Positions 36,301 through 41,405 of a stretch of DNA of 64,000 nt are shown piece after piece; position 1 is the stretch's first letter; every line of letters begins with the position of its first letter. The notes beneath the pieces were generated by a model. The model ran no database searches. It was not told the DNA's origin and was given only the letters and a program-made list of their open reading frames with translations. The position numbers and the translations under genes were made by a program. Origin of the DNA: Euborellia annulipes. Lineage: Eukaryota; Arthropoda; Insecta; Dermaptera; Anisolabididae. Location: NCBI GenBank assembly GCA_023213315.1, contig JAKCPI010004278.1, forward strand, positions 62,001-126,000. The letters are read 5' to 3'.

Positions 36301-37020
36301 TTAATTTATACTGCTTTTAAGGTGCGCATCTCGAAAAACCGTTAATATCCGATTCAGAAGCTGGTTACTCTAGGCGGCAAGAGATGGCGTTAGTTCTGCC
36401 CATATGAAAACTATAAGTTGTAGATATTTTAAATAAGCTTAGCTTTAGTTTTACAAAAATTTGAGATCGATAGCTTCAAAATTGTGGCCGCTTGAACCTC
36501 TCAAAATCAGCACCTCGAGACGCGCACCTTAATGTGTATAAAGTATAAAGACAACTAATAAAAAATAAATTAATATATTTTCCTTTTCCCCCTTAGCTTG
36601 TCATATTATATTTTCTGTATTTTTCATGGCAGATAATTTTTTTTTTTTTTGTTGGGGGGGGGTTTGGTCGATTCGAGTGCTAACCCCCCCAGGCAGGGGG
36701 GCCCGAGTAGGTAGATCGAGCTTAAAATATATTTAATTGCCATTTGTTGTTAATTAATGTGTCTGGTAAAATGATTTCTTTATAAAAAATTTGATAATAA
36801 TTATTTTGCAACTTTTAATCTTTGTTTTGTTTAAATAATCTAGGAAGACGATTTACGACGAACACTTGAAGATTCTTCTTGTTTACAACGAGCATATGAA
36901 AAATTTATTGATCTCGTAATTGTGAATGAGGATTTTGATGTTACCTTTCGAAAAGTAGTGGAAGCTCTGGAAGCTCTAAGTACTGAACACCAATGGGTAC
37001 CCGTAAACTGGGTCTACTAA
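599..37020 (+). CDS. vari: Varicose-like MAGUK scaffold (MPP2/MPP6 family), 12 coding exons
   Basis: Join of 599-677, 11167-11270, 29960-30115, 31688-31828, 31987-32100, 32171-32425, 32495-32623, 34084-34294, 34362-34564, 35746-35862, 36055-36129 and 36844-37020. All introns are GT..AG and all phases agree, giving 586 residues. Domain order: L27 about 28-68, second L27 about 83-122, proline-rich linker 128-141, PDZ about 146-225 with carboxylate loop PLGLTV, SH3 about 239-310, basic HOOK (KKKRR, 329-333), and GUK from about 362 to the end. The GUK P-loop is GSQGVGRR (370-377): the catalytic Lys is Arg, so it should bind partners rather than act as a kinase, as in other MAGUKs. The C-terminus QWVPVNWVY is typical of the MPP2/6-Varicose group. 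In Drosophila, Varicose is a cytoplasmic scaffold of septate junctions; the same role here is inferred from homology. The domain match leaves little doubt about the family. The symbol follows the insect orthologue. Confidence 0.93.
678..1800 (+). other. Intron 1, proximal part, no gene
   Basis: AT-rich intron sequence. The only structured element seen is the short palindrome at 1050-1128. No supported coding sequence is present. Confidence 0.5.
1050..1128. repeat. Short fold-back palindrome
   Basis: Two arms of about 32 bp (containing ccgaaacgtc on one strand and gacgtttcgg on the other) flank a short centre with cctgatgatgg. The same pairing of a GATGA-rich loop with a CGAAACGT arm recurs in the larger palindromes of this window. 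Confidence 0.7.
2302..2462 (+). mobile_element. SINE-B copy (tRNA-derived)
   Basis: Head with box A (ttggtgtagtgggtagcg) and box B (gggttcgcatccc), then a body holding a small palindrome of Aatttatttcaatt type, then tail aaatggccttcgatgccgaaa and an A-rich end. The hAT-like copy at 40-47 kb lacks this SINE, so it entered after the two hAT copies diverged. Confidence 0.85.
2698..3837. repeat. Large fold-back element with about 450-bp arms
   Basis: The left arm (from cactgtgcta, 2698, to about 3150) is repeated inverted at about 3375-3837, separated by about 220 bp. Arms diverge at scattered positions and by small indels. The ORFs on both strands here are consequences of the palindrome. It is missing from the related element at 41.7-42.1 kb, so it is a separate insertion, probably a MITE with long terminal repeats. 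Confidence 0.85.
4380..4400. repeat. (GTT)n microsatellite
   Basis: Six or so perfect TTG/GTT units. The sequence just after it (about 4455-4500) ends in ctagttcctgccctg and resembles the right end of the MITE at 6116-6302. Confidence 0.8.
4515..4613 (-). mobile_element. SINE-B head fragment
   Basis: Minus-strand tRNA-like head: accaaggctcgggg at the 5' end, box A complement at about 4590-4606, degenerate box B about 4550-4562. Only the head and an A-rich end remain; the body is missing. Confidence 0.65.
4745..4932 (-). mobile_element. SINE-A copy, 5' truncated
   Basis: Minus-strand copy. The poly-T (4747-4757) is the A-tail, followed by the cacactc-rich segment and the sequence shared with 18340-18626. 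It stops at the aatcatcg just before the tRNA-like head. Confidence 0.8.
5219..5668. mobile_element. Degenerate MITE remnants
   Basis: Pieces related to the element at 6116-6302: a left-end piece near 5219-5290 (ggcatgg..., then a G8 tract) and a right-end piece ending ctagttccggctctg (about 5650-5667). A further hAT-like left end, cagtggtgga, is at about 5473. No intact ends or TSD could be assigned. Confidence 0.45.
5786..6113. repeat. Fold-back element with CGAAAC arms
   Basis: Imperfect inverted repeat: ttctcttccg at 5786 pairs with cggaagagaa ending 6113. The inner arms contain the cacttgtcg/cgacaagtg and ggccttcatcagg/cctgttgaaggcc pairings. Confidence 0.7.
6116..6302. mobile_element. 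hAT-like MITE with poly-G subterminus
   Basis: Terminal inverted repeat cagggccgga / tccggccctg, with a G12 tract immediately inside the left end and a C-rich tract near the right. No matching 8-bp flanks, so a boundary may be damaged. Confidence 0.6.
6404..6640 (-). mobile_element. SINE with a 5S-rRNA-like head
   Basis: On the minus strand, about 6500-6625 reads like a diverged 5S rRNA: gaagttaag..gatgctaagcacgg, then gggattggtgacc, in the order of the 5S internal promoter and following helix. The downstream body ends in aaatggcctctgtagcca followed by about 22 A (poly-T on the plus strand, 6405-6425). The 3' tail is like that of SINE-B and SINE-A, so the likely reading is a SINE3-type element and not a functional 5S gene. 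The head is diverged and the call rests on eye alignment from memory. Confidence 0.5.
6641..7620. other. Intron 1 sequence, no gene
   Basis: AT-rich. A fragment resembling a hAT left terminus (caatggcgtagctagg, about 7346-7361) followed by G and C runs is the only recognisable item. Confidence 0.4.
7628..7750 (-). mobile_element. SINE-B copy, 5' truncated
   Basis: Minus-strand tail ttttcggcatcgaagaccattt, body palindrome, and box B complement (gggatgcgaaccc) at about 7718-7732. Box A is missing. Confidence 0.8.
7751..8305. other. Intron 1 sequence, no gene
   Basis: AT-rich, with a short tandem duplication of tatttaaaattaaatatctg near 7980-8030 and a tail of a CGAAACGT-type repeat near 8080-8130. 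No gene is seen. Confidence 0.4.
8310..8358 (-). mobile_element. SINE-B head fragment
   Basis: Minus-strand box A region (gctaaccacttcaccaaggcccgagggc) resembling the SINE-B head, with no body attached. Confidence 0.5.
8470..8630 (-). mobile_element. SINE-C body, head missing
   Basis: Inverted relative of 49000-49115 and 50230-50380: the segments with tgacacgttatggttactc and cctcaggtggagacatctc are shared. The tRNA-like head is absent beyond ttgccatgaagtgg. Confidence 0.7.
8853..10004. mobile_element. hAT-like element with GATACAA satellite interior, 1152 bp
   Basis: Ends cagggatgggc / gcccatccctg with exact 8-bp duplication cttatatg (8845-8852, 10005-10012). The interior near both ends is built from variants of a motif with taacgagatacaagatacca. 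A second element is nested at 9066-9388. CAGGGATGGGC ends are familiar in animal hAT elements. The ORFs inside are not recognised. Confidence 0.88.
9066..9388. mobile_element. Nested hAT-like MITE, 323 bp
   Basis: Ends tagagccctgca / tgcagggctcta with exact 8-bp duplication tctggaac (9058-9065, 9389-9396). The interior is rich in cgggcggg-type repeats. It lies inside the element at 8853-10004 and is therefore younger. Confidence 0.88.
10405..10640 (+). mobile_element. SINE-A copy, 5' truncated
   Basis: Box B (gggttcggaccc) at about 10431-10442, followed by the standard body, tail aaatggcctgagttgccgaa and the gtgtgtgagtgtgagtg segment. Box A is lost upstream. Confidence 0.85.
10741..10845. 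repeat. Tandem duplication, 56-bp unit, two copies
   Basis: The unit starting aggttgggcaggtaaagtt at 10741 repeats at 10797 with only A-run differences, suggesting a recent duplication. Confidence 0.9.
10846..11166. other. End of intron 1
   Basis: A tRNA-like segment (ggggtatagtggtagaac, about 10957-10975, with ggttcgc-like sequence near 11000) is followed by a ttaaataacctcgagtaccgaaa tail, so it may be another degenerate SINE. The last 60 bases lead to the exon 2 acceptor. Confidence 0.4.
11167..11270 (+). CDS. vari: vari exon 2 (N-terminal L27)
   Basis: Acceptor ttgcag (ends 11166), donor gtgaag (11271). It reads [20 protein letters not shown] and onward through [11 protein letters not shown], the hallmark L27 segment of MPP2/6. 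The first two bases complete the codon begun in exon 1. Codon use is much more GC-rich than the flanking intron. Confidence 0.93.
11271..11803. other. Start of intron 2, no gene
   Basis: AT-rich, nothing recognised. Confidence 0.4.
11804..12400. mobile_element. hAT-like MITE with AATAGGCA minisatellite, 597 bp
   Basis: Ends tagggctcggattt / aaatccgagcccta with exact 8-bp duplication attataag (11796-11803, 12401-12408). Variants of aaaaataggcactaaaa are repeated near both ends. No transposase is visible. Confidence 0.88.
12401..14254. other. Intron 2, mostly unstructured
   Basis: A degenerate minus-strand tRNA-like piece (box B complement ggactcgaacct, about 13120-13131) lies near 13080-13150. 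A hAT-like left end (cagggccgttcc) is at about 13744 without a visible right end. No gene. Confidence 0.35.
14255..15530. repeat. Diverged tandem units with a GC hairpin
   Basis: After a (TCTAA)n tract (14277-14300) the phrase attaaacgagcaatgtacgt starts a unit; it recurs at 15025. Between and after these, degenerate units of about 130-190 bp repeat the pattern tttcaaattttaaatat..ggtata..gggaaa.ttcgggtacta..tttactgatgtactttttt. A perfect GC hairpin (ccgagctccggctcgg, about 14993-15008) precedes the second start; a variant is near 16165-16205. This arrangement could be tandem Helitron-like elements, but I did not find decisive ends. Confidence 0.5.
15531..16116. mobile_element. Palindromic MITE with TTAA flanks
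   Basis: Inverted arms from ggtacgcgtctcg (15621) to cgagacgcgcacc (ends 16112), flanked by TTAA (15617-15620, 16113-16116). A third terminus-like stretch at 15531-15616 also starts with TTAA and repeats the end of the copy at 36321-36528. The TTAA target suggests a piggyBac-like MITE, but the terminal bases are not typical. Confidence 0.65.
16380..16490 (-). other. tRNA-like inverted fragment
   Basis: Contains gactcgagcc near 16388-16398 and ggtttgagtcaa near 16471-16482, which look like box B motifs on opposite strands. Probably SINE debris; low certainty. Confidence 0.25.
16975..17215 (+). mobile_element. tRNA-headed SINE, family D
   Basis: Box A-like ggataagctgcgg (about 16988) and box B gggttcgagtcc (17031-17042), followed by a GC-richer body to about 17212. 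Only one copy is visible. It does not carry the SINE-A/B tail motif. Confidence 0.55.
17216..17957. other. Intron 2, no gene
   Basis: AT-rich. The segment 17885-17955 (attatcaggtcaatttattcgg) is the inverse of 19605-19660 joined to 19918-19960 and belongs to a CGAAACGT fold-back family. Confidence 0.45.
18340..18626 (-). mobile_element. SINE-A, essentially full length
   Basis: Minus-strand copy: head with box A (ggtgtagaggttagcgtg) and box B (gggttcggaccc), a body with a small inverted segment around ccatctggtatccagatgg, tail and poly-A (T24 on the plus strand). Flanking gaaaaattt at both sides is a plausible TSD. It lies inside R1 and is younger than that copy. Confidence 0.9.
19078..19124. 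repeat. (CA)n/(GACA)n microsatellite inside R1
   Basis: CA dinucleotides grade into seven or so GACA units. R1 copies at 28775 and 47465 have only short versions, so this tract expanded here. Confidence 0.9.
19294..19548. repeat. Fold-back palindrome
   Basis: Arms about 110 bp: gtagccctactcagcatg.. pairs with ..ggtgagtagggctacac, and gaatcaaatttgccctcaatttt pairs with its inverse at 19452-19475. Confidence 0.8.
19654..19917. mobile_element. hAT-like MITE, family L, 264 bp
   Basis: Ends caagggcaga / ggatccgcccttg, flanked by cccgataa (19646-19653) and cctgataa (19918-19925), 7 of 8 identical. The flanks rejoin into sequence also found inverted at 17885-17925, an independent empty-site check. 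A near copy is at 45877-46140. Confidence 0.85.
20470..20600. other. GC-rich island in intron 2
   Basis: About 110 bases stand out from the AT-rich background and are not seen elsewhere in the window. One plus frame is open from about 20495 and contains [20 protein letters not shown]; the centre also forms a small hairpin (ggtcgttg..caacgacc). Splice signals around it are weak. It could be an alternative exon, a small gene remnant or a regulatory element. Confidence 0.35.
20601..21047. other. Intron 2, no gene
   Basis: AT-rich, nothing recognised. Confidence 0.35.
21048..21120 (+). repeat. R1 left-end fragment
   Basis: aaatctggtgtgtctggtcacacagcac followed by the ctttctcttaccttcggtaat hairpin. 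Confidence 0.75.
21181..21728 (-). mobile_element. SINE-A with MITE inserted in its 3' half
   Basis: Minus-strand SINE-A with 10-bp direct flanks tataaacaac (21171-21180, 21729-21738). Its body is interrupted at 21220-21483 and then resumes exactly. Apart from the insertion it is nearly identical to 18340-18626, so the copies are young. Confidence 0.93.
21220..21483. mobile_element. hAT-like MITE, family J, 264 bp
   Basis: Ends caggggcgtatata / tatatacgcccctg with exact 8-bp duplication ctttttct (21212-21219, 21484-21491). A long G-run then gggcccgggc lies inside the left end, and a C-run inside the right. Nearly identical to 35166-35432. Confidence 0.95.
21729..22486. other. Intron 2; degenerate SINE-A near its end
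   Basis: The stretch 22322-22440 (aaatgatttaaataaatttatcggactgcctgggatcc) is a decayed minus-strand SINE-A. The rest shows no gene. Confidence 0.5.
22487..22605 (+). repeat. R1 fragment
   Basis: Left-end R1 sequence, a short tRNA-like piece (gagcttagcgtagttggtagcgc), then the R1 right end ggtaagagaaagt. Most of the interior is deleted. Confidence 0.65.
23350..23835 (-). repeat. R1 copy, inverted
   Basis: Minus-strand R1 blocks in reverse order, including the ccatggtaac and ttctcattttg stretches, the atctggtg-type end near 23583 and the cctatggggatttgcatgttaatttcg block near 23770. Confidence 0.75.
23836..25018. other. Intron 2, no gene
   Basis: AT-rich. A CGAAACGT-type fragment (cctacatttcggtcgcc, then ccttcatccgg) is at about 24520-24556. 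No coding signal. Confidence 0.4.
25021..25351 (+). promoter_or_regulatory. Candidate TATA promoter and orphan mini-exon
   Basis: TATAAAAAG at 25021-25029 is followed by a GC-rich leader unlike its surroundings, then ATG GCA ACA AC ending at donor gtaagc (25352). The donor leaves phase 2, which does not fit vari exon 3 (phase 0). This could be the first exon of a nested gene or of a vari isoform using an exon I did not find. No downstream partner could be assigned. Confidence 0.4.
25352..26285. other. Intron 2, R1 debris
   Basis: R1-like pieces occur at about 25690-25805 (tgtcgacacgaaaaatctggtg). Otherwise no gene or structured repeat. Confidence 0.4.
26286..26584. repeat. Fold-back palindrome, about 110-bp arms
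   Basis: Left arm 26286-26370 (agaatgatgaaggaagagagg..aagacgtttcggg) repeats inverted at 26502-26584 with very few differences. The centre holds AT-rich sequence. Confidence 0.9.
26585..27595. other. Intron 2, no gene
   Basis: AT-rich. A plus-strand ORF at 27017-27277 has low-complexity AT-driven composition and no recognisable domain. Confidence 0.4.
27596..27961. mobile_element. hAT-like MITE with CCGAAAC repeats, 366 bp
   Basis: Ends tagggtccgaccgaa / ttcggtcggttccta with exact 8-bp duplication attattat (27588-27595, 27962-27969). Both ends are filled with ggccgaaaccgaaac repeats. Confidence 0.87.
28000..28935 (+). mobile_element. R1 copy with SINE-A insertion
   Basis: Co-linear with 17965-19268: left hairpin, tttgaatcgaaattaacatg, acatcagtaaag, ggggacctcaaaa and right end ggataagagaaagt. 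A minus-strand SINE-A head-and-body fragment sits at 28395-28499 in place of part of the interior. Confidence 0.8.
28395..28499 (-). mobile_element. SINE-A, 3' truncated
   Basis: Minus-strand head (box A ggtagcgcgcctgcc; box B gggttcgga-like at about 28440-28450) and the first part of the body up to ccaaatgg. Confidence 0.75.
28936..29959. other. End of intron 2, no gene
   Basis: AT-rich with a C14 run near 29321-29336. It ends in the pyrimidine tract and acceptor of exon 3. Confidence 0.45.
29960..30115 (+). CDS. vari: vari exon 3 (between and into second L27)
   Basis: Acceptor ttgttacag, donor gtgaat, phase 0 to 0, 52 codons: VQDRLE completes the first L27, then a proline-rich spacer, then [12 protein letters not shown] and [12 protein letters not shown] of the second L27. 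Confidence 0.92.
30493..30717. mobile_element. MITE with CAGGTTTACA termini
   Basis: Ends caggtttacacgctacgata / tatcgtagcctgtaaacctg with further inverted gataaat motifs. The flanks do not form a clear TSD. Confidence 0.65.
30837..31583. mobile_element. Inverted-repeat element containing a hAT-like MITE
   Basis: Ends taggggtattcatgatcttg / caagatcatgaatacccta-like, about 20 bp. The interior has TACGACG motifs and short ORFs without a known domain. It is interrupted by the MITE at 30970-31223. Confidence 0.75.
30970..31223. mobile_element. hAT-like MITE, family K, 254 bp
   Basis: Ends cagtggcggattaa / ttaatccgcccctg with exact 8-bp duplication acgacggc (30962-30969, 31224-31231). Inside are poly-G and poly-C tracts and a SINE-B-like tail (catctatggccatttagaccc). 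An inverted relative is at 46193-46460. Confidence 0.93.
31688..31828 (+). CDS. vari: vari exon 4 (L27 end, PDZ start)
   Basis: Acceptor attgcag, donor gtaaat, 47 codons, phase 0. [10 protein letters not shown] closes the second L27; a proline-rich linker follows; the PDZ begins near [15 protein letters not shown]. Confidence 0.93.
31987..32100 (+). CDS. vari: vari exon 5 (PDZ core)
   Basis: Acceptor ttttacag, donor gtgagt, 38 codons, phase 0. [11 protein letters not shown] and [20 protein letters not shown] are canonical PDZ strands and helix. Confidence 0.95.
32171..32425 (+). CDS. vari: vari exon 6 (PDZ end, SH3 start)
   Basis: Acceptor ctctttcag, donor gtaaga, 85 codons, phase 0. [16 protein letters not shown] ends the [17 protein letters not shown] and [20 protein letters not shown] start the SH3 with the ALFDY and WW signatures. 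Confidence 0.96.
32495..32623 (+). CDS. vari: vari exon 7 (SH3 end)
   Basis: Acceptor tttaaag, donor gtaagt, 43 codons, phase 0. [16 protein letters not shown] ends the SH3; the remainder enters the HOOK. Confidence 0.95.
32847..33776. repeat. Large fold-back inside vari intron 7
   Basis: Arms of about 400 bp: 32847-33245 (cctattcctgagtatttggg..) matches the inverse of 33360-33776 with scattered substitutions. The loop is about 115 bp. Short ORFs on both strands are a by-product. If transcribed in the pre-mRNA it would form a long imperfect hairpin. Confidence 0.9.
33777..34083. other. Rest of vari intron 7
   Basis: AT-rich intron sequence leading to the exon 8 acceptor. No other element seen. 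Confidence 0.5.
34084..34294 (+). CDS. vari: vari exon 8 (HOOK, GUK start)
   Basis: Acceptor ttttttttag, donor gtagat, 70 codons plus one base. Basic KKKRR, then [20 protein letters not shown] and the P-loop-like GSQGVGRR. Confidence 0.94.
34362..34564 (+). CDS. vari: vari exon 9 (GUK)
   Basis: Acceptor attttag, donor gtaaga. Two bases complete the Tyr of VPYTSRPPR; then [29 protein letters not shown] and [10 protein letters not shown], all standard GUK blocks. Confidence 0.95.
34660..34850 (+). repeat. R1 left-end fragment in vari intron 9
   Basis: Contains atctagagtgactggtcgcacagcac, the ctttctcttaccttcggtaat hairpin and the gtgtcgacatatatttagtttcc stretch. Confidence 0.75.
34840..34972 (+). 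mobile_element. SINE-A, 5' truncated
   Basis: Only the 3' half: cctggaccccaaata, aaatggtctgagttgccgaa, gtgtgagtg and an A10 tail. Confidence 0.8.
35064..35600. repeat. Fold-back in vari intron 9, split by a MITE
   Basis: Outer arms ttgaaataataacgcttgtt / aacaagcgttattatttcaa. The inner parts hold accttcttcagga and gacatttcggg with inverse copies. The left arm is cut by the MITE at 35166-35432; removing it restores a continuous palindrome. Confidence 0.85.
35166..35432. mobile_element. hAT-like MITE, family J, 267 bp
   Basis: Same ends and interior as 21220-21483, exact 8-bp duplication actaatgt (35158-35165, 35433-35440). Differences from the other copy are few and mostly in homopolymer lengths. 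Confidence 0.95.
35746..35862 (+). CDS. vari: vari exon 10 (GUK)
   Basis: Acceptor ttttttag, donor gtaagt, 39 codons, phase 0: [20 protein letters not shown] and [14 protein letters not shown]. Confidence 0.94.
36055..36129 (+). CDS. vari: vari exon 11
   Basis: Acceptor ctaatttag, donor gtatgt, 25 codons, phase 0: [20 protein letters not shown], a segment strongly conserved in insect Varicose as I recall it. Confidence 0.95.
36321..36528. mobile_element. MITE with TTAA flanks in vari intron 11, 208 bp
   Basis: Ends ggtgcgcatctcga / ctcgagacgcgcacc bounded by TTAA (36317-36320, 36529-36532). Shares ends and interior (gcggcaagagatggcgttag, ttcaaaattgtggccgc) with 15531-16116. Confidence 0.75.
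36844..37020 (+). CDS. vari: vari exon 12 (GUK end, stop)
   Basis: Acceptor taatctag, 58 codons and stop TAA at 37018-37020. Contains [35 protein letters not shown] and the C-terminal QWVPVNWVY. Confidence 0.96.
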   Translation, partial: EDDLRRTLEDSSCLQRAYEKFIDLVIVNEDFDVTFRKVVEALEALSTEHQWVPVNWVY

Positions 37021-37874
37021 AAGCAAAGGTCTTTTTTTTATTTTTTTATTATTTTTTATTTTATCATTCAAAACAAATATGAAAACAGGAAACAGTGATC
37101 ATAAAAAATTTCTAACATCGAAATTTTACCCCGAATTTTAAAAAGATACATTCATATACAATTATAAGGAAATTTTTTAATTGCGAAAAGGAAAGAAAAT
37201 TTGGTTTTCATGAAGATAAATTGGAATTGATATAGCTTTTTCTTGGAGTGATATTCAGGTCTATTCTCTAAAAACAGACGTTAAAATTTCATCATGGGTG
37301 TTAAAAAGTAAAGTAAAATCATCACCGTGAAAAAATGCTATTTTCTAAACCAAGTTTTAATTCATCTCAAAATCATAACCCTACTTTTTAGGTTAAGGAC
37401 GCCATTTTTATGCATTAAATACGGCGTTAAAATATTAAGGGCACCCCCTAGACATGACATTCATTTTTAACACTTTTGACTAAATGTTAACGTTTTGGCG
37501 TTAATGTTTTTGCTTAGAGAATAGACCTGATTATGAGTTATAATCTTAGAGGCAATAACAAAAAGAAAGATAATTGTTTAAAAAAGGATCCTCTTTATTA
37601 ATAAATTTCTTCCTTTTCATATTGAAAAATATTCTTATTATGTAAAATCTATTTTAAAAATTCCTCCCTGTATGTATATAAATAAAAACATTCGAATTGA
37701 AAATTTTATATTTATCAAATAGTTTAAACTATTTTGTTTAAGTTTGATTTTATATAAATAAATAAGTAATAATACTTGAACAAAAAGCCTTGATTAGTAC
37801 GATCTTTTTTTAGAGGCTTTGAAAAGTAAAAAAGGAAGGGACATAAGATGCAATAATGCAAATTATTACTTATT
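37021..37874 (+). other. Probable vari 3' UTR
   Basis: No coding sequence. AATAAA hexamers at 37600-37605 and 37681-37686 are candidate polyadenylation signals. A small inverted-repeat element occupies 37256-37529 (caggtctattctctaa / ttagagaatagacctg). Confidence 0.5.
37256..37529. mobile_element. Small inverted-repeat element, 274 bp
   Basis: Sixteen-base perfect inverted ends caggtctattctctaa, no convincing TSD. It lies in the likely vari 3' UTR. Confidence 0.6.
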
Positions 37875-38265
37875 CATAGGCGCCGGAACTGGGGGGGGCA
37901 AGGGTACATTGCCCCCCTGGCATCCTACAGGGGGGGGGCAGAGGGGGGCAAAATTTCTTTTTTATTTCATTTATTTTTAAAAATGATATATTTTTACTTT
38001 TGAAAAATAAAATTTTCTAAATTAAAAAAAATTAAAAGAGTAAGAAATTCATTTTTTTCCAAATTTTTTCCAAAAATTTTTGATAAAATCACTACCAAAT
38101 TTTTTAAAATATTAATTTTATTAAAATATGGATTTTATTTAAATTTTTTAAAGTTTTATAGTAGATTTGTTTTTGTTTTATAATATTTTAACATATTAAA
38201 TTATTTTAATTTTCTAAAAAAAATTTTTTTGCCCCCCCTGACTCAAATTCGTTCCGGCGCCCCTG
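37875..38265. mobile_element. hAT-like MITE, family G, 391 bp
   Basis: Ends cataggcgccggaac / gttccggcgcccctg, exact 8-bp duplication tacttatt (37867-37874, 38266-38273). G8 and C-runs lie just inside the ends; the interior is extremely AT-rich. Nearly identical to 44664-45044. Confidence 0.95.
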
Positions 38266-40665
38266 TACTTATTTATATTGTTATTATTGTATTTTTATTA
38301 TAGATTCTTTTCAATAATCGTCTCGTCCTTAAAAAAAATAATAATAACTCATGGAGTACATAAATATTCATACAGTATAATAATAAGAATAATATAATAA
38401 ATATAAAAAATAAATTCCCAACCACCAAAGATTCTTCAATAAAATAATCAATTTTGATTATTTTAGTGAAAGAAATTATTTAAATTTTAAATATTAAATA
38501 AACTAAATTTATAATTAATTTATGGATTTTTGTTGTTGTGGTGAAATATTTTATAAATTCTTGCAAAAATTTTTTGAATGTATATATATATAGACTAATA
38601 TTAATAATTTTTTAACTTTATGAGCTATACCTTTAAATTAGAAGCCACTGCGCCCCAGTTAGAGGCGATCTTGCCCACCTGCAAACATGAATTAATATGC
38701 ACACACTAAAATAAGATGTGATGCTCATTTATGTTTCAAAAAATCACAAATGACCGTTTAAAAAATTACTCACTTCATTGATTAGATATTTTAACTAAAT
38801 TTTCATCATCAACAACAAAATCTTAGAACTAAATCACCAAATACTTTCTATTTAAACTTTTTATTTGGGTAACATATTAAAAATTCTCATAATTATTAGA
38901 ATAAAATTAACTTTTTTTTTATTAATCAAAAGAAAATTTATATTAATAAATAAATAAATAAATAATTAAAAGAAATAATAAAAATTTTTAAATACTCCCA
39001 AATATAAAATAGACTACTTTTGATTTCTTTTTTAAAAAAACATTTAATAAATCACATTTCGAGGACCCCAAACAAGGCCCTTTTTAATAATTCTTATCAG
39101 GGTATGAAACACCATCATCTTAATCAAGGATTTAATTCCTACTATTTTAAATAGTACAAATAAATATTTTTAGAATAGGGTTTGAGAATACGAAAAATTA
39201 ACATTTTGATTTTATTAAAAAAAGAGGGAATAAAGATATTTGTTCCCATAGGCCTAACGAATTAAAAATTAGAGATTTTTGGTGTAAACTTTTTAATCTT
39301 GTTAATCAGGCTTTCGACAGCCCTGGTTGTTATTTAATAGCACGTATCCACTTGTTGGGTTCGACAGGACCTAAAACGAAACGAGCAAATGCAACAAGTA
39401 GATACGCGCCTTTTCGAGTTGCTTTACTTCTATTTACAAAAAAAATGTTATTTAAATAATTCAAAAAGATTTTTTTTTATAAAAATAAAATTTTTCTCGA
39501 TGCCTCAGAAACAATTTTATATATAATCTTATAAATAGGAAAACTTCCCAAATATTTATATTGTCTATTATGCTGAGATTTTATTCTGCCTTAAAAAAAA
39601 AAAAATACATATTTTCTAACAATTATTTTTCCCTTTTTAAAGCAATTGAATTAACACTGCCAAACACGAATCGCTGCTCGTAGGTGCAAACAATATACAA
39701 ATTATGTTAGATTGCATCTTGCTTGAATATTTTATTATTTTAATAAGCAAATAAAATTTTTCTATAGCATTTTTTTTTTTTTAACTTGAGAGTTGTGAAA
39801 TGAGCAAATGTACATATATAAGAATATCATTCCAGTGAGCTTCAAAGCATTCTTTTGTAATTTTAGATATATTTGTATATTAAGGCACTTTTTTTATTTG
39901 TTATATTATTATTAATTACATAAGCTTAAAGCTTAGATAAAATATGGCGATTTAAATTAAATAAATATATATATTAAAGATAAATAATACTTATAATGCA
40001 TATATTAGACCTCTAAAAGAAGTTTAAGAAAGGATTCGATCAAAAATCCAGAGACTAATTCTTTTGAGAGGGATAGTATACGTATTTACTTGCAGCCGTC
40101 CATTTCAGGGAAGCACTTATGTGTTTTTTTTTGTTATGATTATCTATTATTAATATATTATCATTATCTATAAAAAAACTTTTTAGTAGTGTTTAGAAAT
40201 ATTATAATCATATAATAAAACTAAGTAGCTTTTGCATATTGTAAAAAATATAAAATTGAAGTTTTTTTTTTTTTTGACTTTTATTTTTTTGAAATCATTG
40301 TTTTTTTCCTCTGCCTAATAAATTGGTCAAAAAAAAAAAAAAAAAAAAAAAAAAACAACTGGGGTAGCTTATAAATTTATTTGCTAAATAAGAGGTAGAT
40401 TAAAAAAAGAGAGTAGCTCACTTCTTGTGGTTACGTGGATGTCTGCCCGAGCTAAGGCATTTCTTCCAAATCCTTTAAATGACATCCTTCCCCCTCCTCC
40501 ATTGTCTGTGTGTTAGGCACCACTAGCAACGCTGCTCTCGGTCGAAATTTTCTTTATTAAAGGCAAATAAAGTAGAGATTGTTTTTCAACAAATTTAGTA
40601 TTAAAATCAATTGTTAAAATTTAATTTAAACAAAGTGTTTATTTTTGATAATATTGGAGTCCAGG
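38266..40665. other. Intergenic, AT-rich, no gene
   Basis: Nothing coding is seen. A small inverted repeat (cacgtatccacttgttg / caacaagtagatacgcg) spans about 39341-39411 and an A29 run lies near 40329-40357. Confidence 0.45.
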
Positions 40666-40978
40666 CCCTAGCGGTCCCAGGGGCAGGAGGGCCCCCCCCC
40701 CATTATGCAGACAAAAATTCAAGTTGCCAAGGGCAAATATAGGCTAAATATATCTGAGGATAGGTTGCTAAAAGCTTGGCAATAAGAAAAAAATACTTTT
40801 TAGAGTATTTTTCTCCGGATATTTCGATTTTATTTATTTATTTTTCCTCAGAGACGTTTTTACTCTTTTTGCTCTGAAATAATAATAACCTCCGGATCTG
40901 ATAAATGTCCGGATTTTACTAATATGAACCGAAAACGTGGCCAAATTGCAGAACTCTACTCCACGCAGCAGCTTAGGC

Positions 40979-41405
40979 TCAGGGCCGGCTCTACGTGTAA
41001 ACACAGGATGCGTCGTATCCGGACGCTTACGTATAAGGGCGTCAAAATTTACGCAACACAGGCGAGGGAAAAATTTTCCGCGGGGCGGAAAACTTAGGCT
41101 CCGCGGGAAAAAAATTTTTGAAAGTGGCAAAAATTTCTTGTCTCTAAAAAAAGCAAAATAATTTTCATGGGTGGTGAAAAAAACTTTCCTCGGAGCTGAA
41201 AACTTAGGTTCCGCGAAAGAAAAAATGTTTGAAGGGCGGCAAAAATTTTGTTTCTTTAAAAGAAAATTTTCCACAGTTTTGACTTGAGTTTCCACAGTTT
41301 TGACTTGAGGCCCCTTCCCGAAAAAAATTTTTATATACGCCTCTGGTTGTAAGGCGTCAATTACTGTTCTGAATCGGGGCGCCAAAATCCTAGAGCCGGC
41401 CCTGA
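40979..41405. mobile_element. hAT-like MITE, 427 bp
   Basis: Ends tcagggccggctct / agagccggccctga with exact 8-bp duplication gcttaggc (40971-40978, 41406-41413). The 193-codon minus-strand ORF across it is fortuitous: it spans both termini and has no domain. Confidence 0.88.

Noticed and set aside
34084..37020. Active guanylate kinase
   Set aside because: The P-loop reads GSQGVGRR without the catalytic Lys, as in MAGUK scaffolds.
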